From assembly GCA_024401895.1 (NCBI GenBank), contig JAKSKE010000003.1:1-64000 (forward strand): a DNA stretch of 64,000 nt. Direction: 5' to 3'. The stretch comes from Bacteroidales bacterium. Its GTDB lineage: Bacteria; Bacteroidota; Bacteroidia; Bacteroidales; UBA932. Of this stretch, positions 45,886 to 54,741 are shown piece by piece. The first letter of the stretch is position 1. The number at the start of each line of letters is the position of its first letter. The notes beneath the pieces are model-generated. The model did not search any database. It was not told where the DNA came from and saw only the letters and a list, made by a program, of their open reading frames with translations. The translations under genes were made by a program, and so were the position numbers.

Positions 45886-45893
45886 CAAAATTA
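45886..45893 (-). promoter_or_regulatory. -7 element (TAATTTTG) for ackA
   Basis: Minus-strand TAATTTTG, 28 bases before ATG 45857. The -33 region lacks an obvious TTG. Confidence 0.4.
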
Positions 45894-45929
45894 CGAAATA
45901 ATTGCTTATTTTGCGAAAAATGATTGGAA

Positions 45930-47000
45930 ATGATTGAGGCGGACGGAATTGAGGCGATTTCCATTTCTTACACTGCGGGCGTGGCCGCAGCCGCTCTGAC
46001 AGGACTTGGCCCGTCGGAGTTTTCTTTTTTGCTGCTCATTGGAGCGGCGTTGCTCGCGTTGGACTGCGCTGTCCACAGGGAAGGCCCGAAGTTCAGGGGG
46101 AACCTGATGCTTTTTCTGCTGGGAGCTTTTTCCTTTTCCTGTGCGAACATTCCACAATACCGGCCACAGCTGTTCATAAAAGAGCTCGAATGGACGAAGA
46201 TGCGCATACAGAGCATTCCGTTTGCCGACAAAAACGTAAACCACATACTCACAGCGCTTCTTACCGGAGACCGCAATCTGGTAGACAAAGATACAGTGAG
46301 GGCGTTCAGAGAAAGCGGCGCCGCCCATATCCTGGCCCTGTCGGGGATGCATCTCGGTATCATATACGGAATTCTGGGAATCCTTGCCAAACCTCTGGGA
46401 AAGAGCGGCGCGGCACTCCGCATAAGGTCAATATTCATTATAGCATTCTGCGCCCTGTACACGGCGCTCACCGGTGCGGGGCCTTCGCTAGTAAGGGCGC
46501 TGCTATTCATAATTCTGCGGGAAATATCGTCGAACAACCGGCACCGCAGACGCGATTCGGGGAAATTATTCTGCACCGCCCTGCTGCTCCAGCTCAATCT
46601 CGATCCGCTTTCGATAAAATCCCTGAGCTTCCAACTCTCATATCTGGCGATGACCGGGATATGCTTCGTTTATCCGGCACTGCACAACTGGTATGCGAAA
46701 GCCTGCGAGGGTAAAATACCGAAGTTCAGCATCGCAGCACGAATCTGGGATACCTGCGCGCTGTCGGTAAGCTGCCAGATTTTCACGGGTCCGCTGGCCT
46801 GGCTGAGGTTCGGAGTTTTTCCGAAATATTTTCTGCTTACGAATCTGCTGTGCCTGCCGTTGAGCGAAGCGCTGATTCTGTGCGGACTGGCCTGCTTCTT
46901 CCTGAATATTGCAGGAATTACGGTAGCGCCACTCGTTAGGCTTACCGGTTGGTTGTGCAGGACATTGGAATACTGCCTGGAGGTTATTGCAGGAATGTAA
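45930..47000 (+). CDS. short ComEC/Rec2-family competence membrane protein
   Basis: 356-residue membrane protein covering the ComEC channel domain: LTALLTGDRNLVDKDTVRAFRESGAAHILALSGMHLGI, then TALTGAGPSLVRALLFIIL and LSFQLSYLAMTGICFVYPAL, with about eight helices. Full ComEC proteins are usually around 700 residues, with an N-terminal OB-like domain and a C-terminal metallo-beta-lactamase nuclease-like domain. Both appear absent or reduced to a short N-terminal hydrophobic stretch. ATG 45930 is chosen over a TTG two codons earlier. DNA uptake function is uncertain. It overlaps the convergent apbE by 17 bases. Confidence 0.85.
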   Translation: MIEADGIEAISISYTAGVAAAALTGLGPSEFSFLLLIGAALLALDCAVHREGPKFRGNLMLFLLGAFSFSCANIPQYRPQLFIKELEWTKMRIQSIPFADKNVNHILTALLTGDRNLVDKDTVRAFRESGAAHILALSGMHLGIIYGILGILAKPLGKSGAALRIRSIFIIAFCALYTALTGAGPSLVRALLFIILREISSNNRHRRRDSGKLFCTALLLQLNLDPLSIKSLSFQLSYLAMTGICFVYPALHNWYAKACEGKIPKFSIAARIWDTCALSVSCQIFTGPLAWLRFGVFPKYFLLTNLLCLPLSEALILCGLACFFLNIAGITVAPLVRLTGWLCRTLEYCLEVIAGM

Positions 47001-47928
47001 AGCCGTCCGACGACCAGGTTTCGGTTTCGCTTATGAGGCAGGCCTCAACGTTGGGCAGAGAGAGAATGAAGCGACGGGCAGGCTCCAGCCCCACCACCAT
47101 ACAGTAGGTAGCCACAGCGTCGGCAAGGGCGGAGGTGGGGGCCACTACGGTAGCACTGCAAAGGTCGTGCGTTACGGGATAGCCGGTTCGGGGATCGATT
47201 GTGTGGGAGTACTTGACTCCGTCCACAACGTAGTACTTACGGTAGTTGCCGGAAGTAACGATTCCGCAGGATGCACCGTCCGAGCACCATACCCCGCGCA
47301 GTTCGGCACCCGGAGAGTTGTTCCCGTCCCTCGGATTGTCGATTCCCACCGTCCATCCTTTTCCCCTTGGGTTGAGCCCGCAGCAGTAAATCTCGCCTAT
47401 ATCCACCAGCATATCGGTCACCCCGTGCGAACGAAGGTAGGCCGCAACCAAATCGGAGCTGAGGCCCTGCGCAAATGAATTGTAATTGATTTTATGCCAG
47501 TCCCGGCTCTCTTCCATCGCCTGCAGCACCCTTTCCGGGGAAGGCAGGCTGTCGTTCCGGAAACCGAATCCCCAAATGTCGAAGAGCGGTGCGGCCCCGG
47601 CATTCACAACCCCGCCGGTAAGCTCGTAAAACTCCTTTGCAAGTTCGAAAGTTTCAGAGAAAAGACGAGAAGGGGTATCCAGTTCCCCACGGTTGTAGCG
47701 GCTCAGCTGCGACTTTTTATTGTATCCTGAAAAGGTTGTGTCTATGGTGAAGAGTATTGAATCCACCCCGCGCTGCAGCTCTTCGCGGGGAAGGTCGGCG
47801 CCGGCAGTGTTGTATGTCACCGAATAAACGCCACCCTGGGCATACCCGCCGAGGCGTTCGTAACGCGGGCCGCAGGAAAAGAATATGCACGAAGCAAGGG
47901 CAATTGCAGGAAGGAGACGGAATCTCAT
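46984..47928 (-). CDS. apbE: FAD:protein FMN transferase lipoprotein
   Basis: Attaches FMN covalently to threonine in target flavoproteins such as Nqr or Rnf subunits, in the periplasm. The 314-residue protein has a lipoprotein signal (ASCIFFSC) and ApbE motifs: TTFSGYNKKSQLSRYNRG, VNAGAAPLFDIWGFG, LVDIGEIYCCG, GWTVGIDNPRDG, SHTIDPRTGYPV and DAVATYCMVVG. ATG 47928 begins the signal; an ATG 4 codons earlier is possible. No flavoprotein target is encoded nearby. The last 17 bases overlap the ComEC gene. Confidence 0.94.
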   Translation of the reverse strand: MRFRLLPAIALASCIFFSCGPRYERLGGYAQGGVYSVTYNTAGADLPREELQRGVDSILFTIDTTFSGYNKKSQLSRYNRGELDTPSRLFSETFELAKEFYELTGGVVNAGAAPLFDIWGFGFRNDSLPSPERVLQAMEESRDWHKINYNSFAQGLSSDLVAAYLRSHGVTDMLVDIGEIYCCGLNPRGKGWTVGIDNPRDGNNSPGAELRGVWCSDGASCGIVTSGNYRKYYVVDGVKYSHTIDPRTGYPVTHDLCSATVVAPTSALADAVATYCMVVGLEPARRFILSLPNVEACLISETETWSSDGFTFLQ

Positions 47929-47950
47929 ACCGGATGGCAAACTATTTGCA

Positions 47951-47958
47951 CAAAGTTA
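47951..47958 (-). promoter_or_regulatory. -7 element (TAACTTTG) for apbE
   Basis: Minus-strand TAACTTTG, 22 bases before ATG 47928. The same octamer serves the pilin-like gene operon at 41081-41088. Confidence 0.4.
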
Positions 47959-47967
47959 GCGGATTTT

Positions 47968-47983
47968 TGCACAAAAATGTGCA
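47968..47983. other. short inverted repeat between apbE and the Fib_succ lipoprotein gene
   Basis: TGCACA-AAAA-TGTGCA, a perfect 6-bp palindrome with a 4-base centre, lying between the two divergent genes. It is followed by CATATTTG, a near-match to a -7 element for the rightward gene. It could be an operator; there is no U tract for a terminator. Confidence 0.4.
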
Positions 47984-48007
47984 TATTTGTATGATTTTAC
48001 GCTCAAA

Positions 48008-49075
48008 ATGAAGTTTACACTCAAACATCTGCTGTTCGCCGGTCTCATTCTTGGAATGAGCCTGGCTGCCTATTCCTGCAAAAAGAACGACGACGATATT
48101 ACCACAAACAAATTCCTGTCGGGTTCCCTTTCAACCGGAGTCCCCGCCTACGCCTTTGTAGGTGAAGAACTTGTTATGCATTGCCGCGGGCTTGCGAAAG
48201 AAGACGGAGACACTCTCATTACCTATACGTGGAAAATCAGCGTGGACGACATTAACGACACCCTGCGTCTGGAAACCGACCCGGCGTCGGTTCTGCCAAT
48301 CAAGCGCTACATTGTTCCCGACACCCTGGGCACTTTCAAGGTGACCGTCCAGGCCTCGGCCAAGGACTACAATTCCACAAGTTCCACTTCAAACGTGGTA
48401 TTCCTCGACAACACTATGGACGGACGCGGTTCAATCACCGGATTCGTCATTTCTCCCGACAAGGACCAGTACATAGAAGACCCCAGAGACCACACAAAAT
48501 ATCTGTGCCACAAGACCGAAAACAGAATCTGGATGAGACAGAACCTGGCCTACAAAGGCGATGACCCTCAAAAGAAAACAGGTGTCGCATACAACCAGGA
48601 ACCCCGGCTCTCCAAGACTTTCGGAAGGTATTACACCTGGGAAGAGGCCATTGCCGTGTGTCCTCCGGGATGGCGGCTTCCCTCAGAAAAGGATTGGGTG
48701 GAACTGGCGTCGTCAGTGCAGCCATCGGCAAAGGAAAGACAGAATTTCTACGGCGTTGCCGGAGATTTCCTGGGGAACGTGAAATTCAACGGTGAGAGAA
48801 TGTGGGAGTACTGGCCCAATGAAATTACCATTACCGACAAGCTCGGATTCTCGGCCCTGCCCTGCGGAATCGACAATTTGACCGGAGAAAAACATTCGTT
48901 CGGCAATTTCGGAGATTACGCGGCCTTCTGGACAGCAGACAAGGTGGAGAATGCTCCCGAAGCCGTATTCCGGTATATGCATTCGAAGTCAAAAGACGTA
49001 TTTGTAGAATTCGGCAGCACTACAAGGCTTATGCTCAACGTACGCTGCATAAAAGATTTGGAGGAGGGTGAATAA
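48008..49075 (+). CDS. Fib_succ_major-domain lipoprotein
   Basis: 355-residue lipoprotein (signal ending MSLAAYSC). Residues about 35-140 form a beta-rich, Ig/PKD-like region (VGEELVMHCRGLAKEDGDTL, LGTFKVTVQASAKDYN). The C-terminal half is the Fibrobacter succinogenes major paralogous domain: RIWMRQNLAY, FGRYYTWEEAIAVCPPGWRLPSEKDW, LGFSALPCG and YAAFWTADK. Such proteins are surface or envelope lipoproteins of unknown role. ATG 48008 (MKFTLKHLL) starts the signal. It ends TAATG with the DUF4290 gene and heads the ftsK-containing operon. Confidence 0.87.
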   Translation: MKFTLKHLLFAGLILGMSLAAYSCKKNDDDITTNKFLSGSLSTGVPAYAFVGEELVMHCRGLAKEDGDTLITYTWKISVDDINDTLRLETDPASVLPIKRYIVPDTLGTFKVTVQASAKDYNSTSSTSNVVFLDNTMDGRGSITGFVISPDKDQYIEDPRDHTKYLCHKTENRIWMRQNLAYKGDDPQKKTGVAYNQEPRLSKTFGRYYTWEEAIAVCPPGWRLPSEKDWVELASSVQPSAKERQNFYGVAGDFLGNVKFNGERMWEYWPNEITITDKLGFSALPCGIDNLTGEKHSFGNFGDYAAFWTADKVENAPEAVFRYMHSKSKDVFVEFGSTTRLMLNVRCIKDLEEGE

Positions 49076-49719
49076 TGGACTACAACACTTCCAGAGACAG
49101 GTTGGAAATGCCTGAATACGGACGCAACGTCCTTAAAATGGTAGAACAGCTCAAAACCATCGAAGACCGGGCGAAACGCACCGAGCAGGCACGTGCAGTG
49201 GTAAAGGTTATGGAAATTCTGAATCCTCAGGTTCACAACCAGGAAAATTACGAACACAAACTTTGGGACCACCTTTATGTTATTGCAGGATTTGACCTGG
49301 ACATAGATTCACCGTACCCCTGCCCCAGCCCCGAAGATTTCGACACCAAACCGGTTCCCCTTCCAATGAAGGGCACAAGAATAAGGGCGGCGCATTACGG
49401 GCGCAACATTGAAAAGATTCTGGATCTCATTGCCACCGAACCGGAAGGAGAAACCAAGACAGCCCTCATCAAGTCTCTGGCCATTTATATGAGGCAGCAA
49501 TACCTCATCTGGAACAAGGATTCCGTTGCCGATGAAACCATCTTCCAGGACATAGAAAAACTGTCGGAAGGCCGAATCACCGTTCCGCAGGACATAAGCC
49601 TCACCAAAATATCGGAGAAGGCTAATTTCTCCCGCCCGAACCTTGGAATCAACCTGGGAGGCAAGAACATCCGTTCACGTAAGAACGGACGCAAACAAAA
49701 CAGAAAAAAAGTTCAATGA
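49075..49719 (+). CDS. DUF4290 protein
   Basis: 214 residues with the family start MDYNTSRDRLEMPEYGRNV, helical segments around QARAVVKVMEILNPQVHN and a conserved HKLWDHLYVIAGFDLDIDSPYP. The C-terminal tail is strongly basic and asparagine-rich (GGKNIRSRKNGRKQNRKKVQ), suggesting nucleic-acid or ribosome contact. Function unknown. It overlaps the genes on both sides (TAATG before, ATGA with ftsK), so translation is coupled to ftsK. Confidence 0.88.
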   Translation: MDYNTSRDRLEMPEYGRNVLKMVEQLKTIEDRAKRTEQARAVVKVMEILNPQVHNQENYEHKLWDHLYVIAGFDLDIDSPYPCPSPEDFDTKPVPLPMKGTRIRAAHYGRNIEKILDLIATEPEGETKTALIKSLAIYMRQQYLIWNKDSVADETIFQDIEKLSEGRITVPQDISLTKISEKANFSRPNLGINLGGKNIRSRKNGRKQNRKKVQ

Positions 49720-52052
49720 TACAAAAGAAACTGCTCCGCATTCTTCCCGGACTGCTGCTGGCAGTCTTCACTGTATTCGCATTCGTTTCCAGCATTTCAT
49801 ATCTCGTTCACTGGAAAGAAGATATGGGCTGTGACGCATCCCAGGTGAAGAATGTGCTCGGGCTTCCCGGCCAGTTTTTCGGCAACTTTATGGTGGGACA
49901 GGCTCTCGGAGTAGGCAGTTTTATATTGTTCTCCCTTCTGGCAATTCTTTTCCTCTACTTTTCATTCGGAATATTCAGGAATAAAATTCTGAGAATCTCT
50001 ACCGCCTGCCTCAGCGCAACGGTTCTCACCAGCATAACCTCGGCATATCTGGGACGTCTGTTCGGCACCGAAACCACACTGGCAGGAGGCTGGGGAGGAC
50101 GGTGCGGAGCGTATATAGTGTCGGTATGCTGCGACGCAATGGGAGTGGTTCTCACAGGACTTGTAATTCTCCTGGTTCTTGCCTGCTTCGTTTTCCTGTG
50201 CCTGGTTTATATCTTCCACGTCAATGTAAGTTTCATCAAAGTCAACAACGCCGAAGAAATTGAGGAAGATGAATCGGATGAAGTTGTTGAAGCAGTCGAA
50301 GAAGACACCGCAGACTACATTGAAGAAGAACCCGTTGTAGAGTTGAGAGAACCCGAGGTTTCCCAGCCGGCGGTCCAAATCGCCCAGACACCCGATGAAG
50401 ACATTGAGCCTGTACAGGTGGAAGGAAATCTGGAGATAGTCAAGGCAGAAAATCTGGAAGCCCCCGTAGTAGAGAATCTTCCGCCCATAGACAACCGCCT
50501 CGACCCGCCCGACGGATTGCCCAAATACAAGGCGCCTTCACTGAACCTGCTGGAGAATCACGGAAGTTCCAAGCACATTGTAGGCGACGAAGAAATAAAG
50601 CGCAACAACAATAAGATTCGGGCCGTCCTCGGCAACTACAAGATTCAGCTCTCGGACGTTCAGGCCATCGTTGGACCTACAGTAACGCTCTACAAGACAT
50701 ATCCCGCACCCGGCGTAAAGATATCTGCCATCAAACAACTTCAGGAAGACATAGCGATTTCCCTGGGAGCCAAAGGAGTGCGAGTCGTGACCCTGTCCGA
50801 TTCCGTGGGAATCGAAGTAGCCAACGACATTGCGAGTATGGTTCCGCTCAAGTCGCTGCTCAACGACGCATCGTTCAGGGAGAGCAAAGCCTGTCTGCCC
50901 ATTGCCATAGGTTACACCATTACCCAGAAGGTCAAGGTATTCGACCTCGCCGATGCTCCCCATCTGCTGGTTGCAGGTGCTACCAAGCAGGGTAAGTCGG
51001 TGGGACTGAACGTAATAGTAAGCTCGCTGCTGTACTCCTGCCATCCGTCCGAACTCAAATTTGTGTTCATCGACCCCAAGATGGTTGAGTTCAGTGCATA
51101 CAACCGATTGATCCATCACTATCTGGCAGCCCTGCCCGACGACAGCGAGAAAGACGAACAGGCCAATGTGATTGTCAAGAATCCCAAGCGTGCAGAAAAG
51201 ATTCTGCGCTCGCTGTGCATCGAGATGGATGAGCGCTATACCAAACTCTCCGAGGCCGGGGTCAACAACATCAAGCTTTACAACGAGAAATATAAGGAAC
51301 GCAAACTCCGCCCGGACAAAGGGCATAAATTCCTCCCCTACATAGTTGTGGTAGTGGACGAGTACGCCGACCTTACAATGACCACAGGCGCTTCCCCCGA
51401 AGCCAAGACCGCATCGCGAAGCATAACCAATTCCATAATCAGACTGGCGCAGAAGGGACGTGCGGCAGGCCTTCACGTAATTCTTGCCACCCAACGTCCT
51501 TCGGTTGACGTGATTTCCGGCCTCATCAAGAGTAACTTCCCTATGCGAATCGCTTTCAGGACAGCGTCCAGAACCGACTCGCAGACCATTCTTGATGCCC
51601 CCGGAGCCGAGAAGCTCATTGGAAACGGAGATATGCTTTTCTCTGCCGGAATAGATACCGAGCGAATCCAGTGCGGCTTTGTGAGCGGTAAGGAGATAGA
51701 TGCCATTACCGAATTCATAGGTGAACAGATTGGATACGGCAAATCCTACAACTGTCCTTACTACCTGCCCGAAGCCGCCGATACCGTTGGCGACACTGCA
51801 TCGGGAAGCGTAGATATGTCCGATGTGGACGAAAGGTTCGCCGAGGCCGCAAGGATAGTAGTGACCAACCAGAAAGGCTCCACTTCAGACCTCCAGAGAA
51901 AACTTGGTATGGGATATGCAAAGGCAGGTCGTGTGATGGATCAGCTCGAGGCCGCAGGCATCGTGGGACATCAGGACGGCACGAAGACCAGGGAGGTACT
52001 CGTAAGCGACCTTGAAGAGCTGGAAGGAATCCTCGCCAAATACGGAAAATGA
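49716..52052 (+). CDS. ftsK: FtsK/SpoIIIE-family DNA translocase
   Basis: Septum-located DNA pump for chromosome segregation, 778 residues. About four N-terminal membrane segments (LLLAVFTVFAFVSSISYL, VGSFILFSLLAILFLYFSFG, VLTGLVILLVLACFVFLCLV) are followed by an acidic linker (residues about 180-280, EEIEEDESDEVVEAVEED). The motor has Walker A VAGATKQGKSVGLNV, Walker B YIVVVVDEYADL, and RGRAAGLHVILATQRPS-like text. The C-terminal gamma winged-helix domain has STSDLQRKLGMGYAKAGRVM. Neighbours overlap by 4 bases on each side. Confidence 0.96.
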   Translation: MIQKKLLRILPGLLLAVFTVFAFVSSISYLVHWKEDMGCDASQVKNVLGLPGQFFGNFMVGQALGVGSFILFSLLAILFLYFSFGIFRNKILRISTACLSATVLTSITSAYLGRLFGTETTLAGGWGGRCGAYIVSVCCDAMGVVLTGLVILLVLACFVFLCLVYIFHVNVSFIKVNNAEEIEEDESDEVVEAVEEDTADYIEEEPVVELREPEVSQPAVQIAQTPDEDIEPVQVEGNLEIVKAENLEAPVVENLPPIDNRLDPPDGLPKYKAPSLNLLENHGSSKHIVGDEEIKRNNNKIRAVLGNYKIQLSDVQAIVGPTVTLYKTYPAPGVKISAIKQLQEDIAISLGAKGVRVVTLSDSVGIEVANDIASMVPLKSLLNDASFRESKACLPIAIGYTITQKVKVFDLADAPHLLVAGATKQGKSVGLNVIVSSLLYSCHPSELKFVFIDPKMVEFSAYNRLIHHYLAALPDDSEKDEQANVIVKNPKRAEKILRSLCIEMDERYTKLSEAGVNNIKLYNEKYKERKLRPDKGHKFLPYIVVVVDEYADLTMTTGASPEAKTASRSITNSIIRLAQKGRAAGLHVILATQRPSVDVISGLIKSNFPMRIAFRTASRTDSQTILDAPGAEKLIGNGDMLFSAGIDTERIQCGFVSGKEIDAITEFIGEQIGYGKSYNCPYYLPEAADTVGDTASGSVDMSDVDERFAEAARIVVTNQKGSTSDLQRKLGMGYAKAGRVMDQLEAAGIVGHQDGTKTREVLVSDLEELEGILAKYGK

Positions 52053-52567
52053 AAAAATTGATTTCGGCGGCATTGGGGCTGCTCATCTGTATGGGGGCCT
52101 ATGCACAGTATGAAAAGGTAGATGAACTCCTGCGGCATTTCAGACAAGGCGACCGCATTAGCCTGGACTTCGGCATAAGCCATAGCGGAGAATCGCACAG
52201 CATTGCAGAGGGAAAGCTCGAACTTCAAGGCAAACTCTACTCGGTCAAAGCCGGCGATATGACCATAATATGCGACGGGAAAACCCAGTGGACAATAGAC
52301 GAAGCCGGCCAGGAGATATATCTGGAACAGGGTGGGCAATTGTCCTCCCTGCTTTCCAATACAGGCTACATCAAAAAATCCCTGAGTTCCCTGAATTCGA
52401 GCGACAATTCAATCTGCGGCGTGTTTGCCGCGGGGAAGGACGGAAGCACAAAGCTGGATTTCAAACTCGAAAACATAACCTACGGCAAGGCCTCGGAAGA
52501 CTTGTCGGAATTCAGTTTGGACTGTTCGGAATATCAGGACCCCTGGGTTGTCACCGACCTCAGATAA
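52049..52567 (+). CDS. LolA-like outer-membrane lipoprotein carrier
   Basis: 172 residues with signal peptide (MKKLISAALGLLICMGAYAQ). The mature part is beta-rich, with LolA-family features such as GKLELQGKLYSVKAGDMTIICDGKTQWTIDEAGQEIYLE. LolA proteins ferry lipoproteins across the periplasm. The gene follows ftsK with an ATGA overlap, an order I recall from other Bacteroidota. It meets convergent alr after 10 bases. Confidence 0.8.
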   Translation: MKKLISAALGLLICMGAYAQYEKVDELLRHFRQGDRISLDFGISHSGESHSIAEGKLELQGKLYSVKAGDMTIICDGKTQWTIDEAGQEIYLEQGGQLSSLLSNTGYIKKSLSSLNSSDNSICGVFAAGKDGSTKLDFKLENITYGKASEDLSEFSLDCSEYQDPWVVTDLR

Positions 52568-52577
52568 AGAACCCTCC

Positions 52578-53714
52578 TTACCTGTCGACTACAACTCTTG
52601 GAATACGGCGGGGAACCGACGTTATTATTTCGTAAGGTATAGTGTCCAGAATGCGGGCGAGTTCACATATTGTAGGATCCTCGCCGAATATGGTCACTTC
52701 GTCTCCGGGCTTGACATCTATTCCGGTGACGTCCAGCATACAGGCATCCATACAAATGTTTCCTATGGTCCTGGCCCTTTTCCCATTTATGAGGAAAGAC
52801 GCCTTCCCCTGGCCCAGATGCCGGTTTATTCCGTCGGCATAGCCTATTCGTATGGTTGCGATTCTGGTACCCCCGGGGGCAATCTTGCCGTGACGGCCGT
52901 AGCCAATCTCGCCGTCACCCGGCTTGAGATCCTTAACCTGAAGGACCTCCACTTTCAGGGAAGCTACCGGTTTAAGGTCGCGGGTGCTTTCGGGGACAGG
53001 GTCAATTCCATATATTCCAAGCCCCAGCCTTACCATATCGAACTGAAACTGAGGAAATCTTTCGATTCCGGCGGTATTGAGCGCGTGCCAGATTGGATGG
53101 TAGCCCAGCGCTTTGTCTATCAGCCCTGCATTCCGCTTGAACAGTTCCAGCTGGGCGAGGGTATATCTGTCGTCCGATTCATCGGGACTGTCGGCCACGC
53201 ACAAGTGCGTATATATGGACTTCACTTTTACCTGCGGCAGAGATGCAAGGCAGCCCAGCAGACCATCAATCTCGTCGCTCATAAATCCCAGGCGGTGCAT
53301 ACCGGTGTCCAGTGCAATGTGCACGGGATAACTTTTGATTCGGGAAGAAGATACTTTTTCTGCCATCAGCCGAATGGCTTCAATGTCGGGCAGGGCGGGC
53401 TCCAGCTTGTATTCTATTATTTCGTCGAAAGAATCTATTCCGGGGTTGAGCACCAGGATAGGGAGCATAATGCCGGCCTGTCTGAGTTCAACGCCTTCTC
53501 CGGTAGTGGCCACGGCAAAATAGTCGGCGCCGGCACGCTCCAGAAGGCGGCTGAATTCAACTGCCCCGGTCCCATAGGCATTGGCCTTTACCAGAACCAG
53601 AAGCTTTGTTGTATCCTGTATGAGTGACCTGTAATGGTTATAATTGTGAAGACAGTTGGAGAGGCTGAGCTCCAGTCTGTTGGAACATTTTCGAGTCATA
53701 TTCTTCAATTTCAT
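52578..53714 (-). CDS. alr: alanine racemase
   Basis: PLP enzyme making D-alanine for peptidoglycan, 378 residues. The PLP lysine lies in LLVLVKANAYGTGAVEFS. HIALDTGMHRLGFM, YTHLCVADSPDESD and HALNTAGIERFP follow, and the catalytic tyrosine is in TIRIGYADGINRHLGQG. It is a single-domain Alr without the MurF fusion often seen in Bacteroidota. It overlaps manA by 4 bases (ATGA) and ends the DJ-1 - hslR - manA - alr operon. Confidence 0.95.
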   Translation of the reverse strand: MKLKNMTRKCSNRLELSLSNCLHNYNHYRSLIQDTTKLLVLVKANAYGTGAVEFSRLLERAGADYFAVATTGEGVELRQAGIMLPILVLNPGIDSFDEIIEYKLEPALPDIEAIRLMAEKVSSSRIKSYPVHIALDTGMHRLGFMSDEIDGLLGCLASLPQVKVKSIYTHLCVADSPDESDDRYTLAQLELFKRNAGLIDKALGYHPIWHALNTAGIERFPQFQFDMVRLGLGIYGIDPVPESTRDLKPVASLKVEVLQVKDLKPGDGEIGYGRHGKIAPGGTRIATIRIGYADGINRHLGQGKASFLINGKRARTIGNICMDACMLDVTGIDVKPGDEVTIFGEDPTICELARILDTIPYEIITSVPRRIPRVVVDR

Positions 53715-54727
53715 TGCTCGTTTTCGGGCAATACGGCTTCGACATTGGTGTTTATGTATGAGTCGGCAGGTTCCCTGGCTTCGGAATAGACTTCCAGAAG
53801 CTCAGTTCCTTCCTTTATTGGCACGAGGTAGAATTCCTGAACCTCGGCGGGCACCAGGACTGTCTCTCCTTCCTTGAGGATACAGTCGGTCCTGCGGCCC
53901 AGAATTTCCATCTGCACCGAAGCCTCGCCTGCCGTACAGTTGTAAACCATACAGGAATCGCATTTTTCGGTACTTATGCTTATGGGAGCTTTCAGCCTCA
54001 AACGGTTTACCGTGAACTGCGGCAGAGAGGCCAGGAGTTCCGGTATACCTTCGGGCGAATCGGCACCGGGAACCGGTGCACAGTAGGCACCGTAGTTTAT
54101 GAAGTCCAGCGCCTCAATGAGGTTGAATTCCGGGTCGAATTCCTCGGGGCCCGCCTCCTGCCCCCAGGTTGTAAGACAGAAATCCATAGGCGAAGACTCA
54201 CTCACCTCGGCCACCAGAACCTCTCCCTTGAGGCAGTTTACCGTACCCGATGGAATTGACAGACATTGCCCGGGATAGAGGGCAATTCCGTTCAGCAGGT
54301 CCAGCGCGCTGCCGTCCTCGCATTTTGCAAGGAAGCCGGCGGCGTTGGTGTCCTTGCGGAACCCGACGTATGCCATTGCACCCTTGCCGGCCCTGAGCAC
54401 TACCCAAACTTTCTCCTTTCCCAGAAAATCGTAGCGCTGTGCGGCCACAGTGTCATTTGGATGCACCAGCAGCGGAGATATTGTACGGCAATGGATATAT
54501 TTCACCTGAAAGGGAAACTGGCGCCCGAAGTATTCGTACACCCTGTCCCCTACGACTCTGTCCAGATAGGTGTCCATAACCTCGCTTATGGTGTTGCCGG
54601 CGAGCCATCCGTCCCGTAAAAGGGAATCCCTGTACCCAAGGTCGGCAAGTTTGAATTCCTCGCTGCCCCAGACATATTCGTCCAGAATAGTGCACAGATG
54701 CACCGGATATAGTTTTTTTTCTTCCAT
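53711..54727 (-). CDS. type I mannose-6-phosphate isomerase homologue with altered metal site
   Basis: 338-residue cupin-type protein aligning with class I phosphomannose isomerases (YVWGSEEF, GWLAGNTISEVMDTYL, FPFQVKYIHCRTISPLLVHPND). Active enzymes bind zinc through a histidine in VHPND, a glutamate in GKTEMWYVL and a histidine in AGTVHAI. Here the first remains (His89), but GKEKVWVVL has lysine (Lys106) and SGTVNCL has asparagine (Asn164). I confirmed both codons in the nucleotide sequence. It may be inactive, bind a different ligand, or use another metal site. It lies 14 bases after hslR and overlaps alr by 4 bases. A manA symbol would overstate the function. Confidence 0.85.
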   Translation of the reverse strand: MEEKKLYPVHLCTILDEYVWGSEEFKLADLGYRDSLLRDGWLAGNTISEVMDTYLDRVVGDRVYEYFGRQFPFQVKYIHCRTISPLLVHPNDTVAAQRYDFLGKEKVWVVLRAGKGAMAYVGFRKDTNAAGFLAKCEDGSALDLLNGIALYPGQCLSIPSGTVNCLKGEVLVAEVSESSPMDFCLTTWGQEAGPEEFDPEFNLIEALDFINYGAYCAPVPGADSPEGIPELLASLPQFTVNRLRLKAPISISTEKCDSCMVYNCTAGEASVQMEILGRRTDCILKEGETVLVPAEVQEFYLVPIKEGTELLEVYSEAREPADSYINTNVEAVLPENEQ

Positions 54728-54741
54728 CTAAAATTTGTTTA

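Noticed and set aside
46984..47000. ComEC as a frameshifted pseudogene cut off by apbE
   Set aside because: The domain ends cleanly with a membrane segment and a stop, the overlap is only 17 bases, and I saw no downstream ComEC-like sequence in another frame. A short functional form cannot be excluded, so it is kept as a finding and not called a pseudogene.
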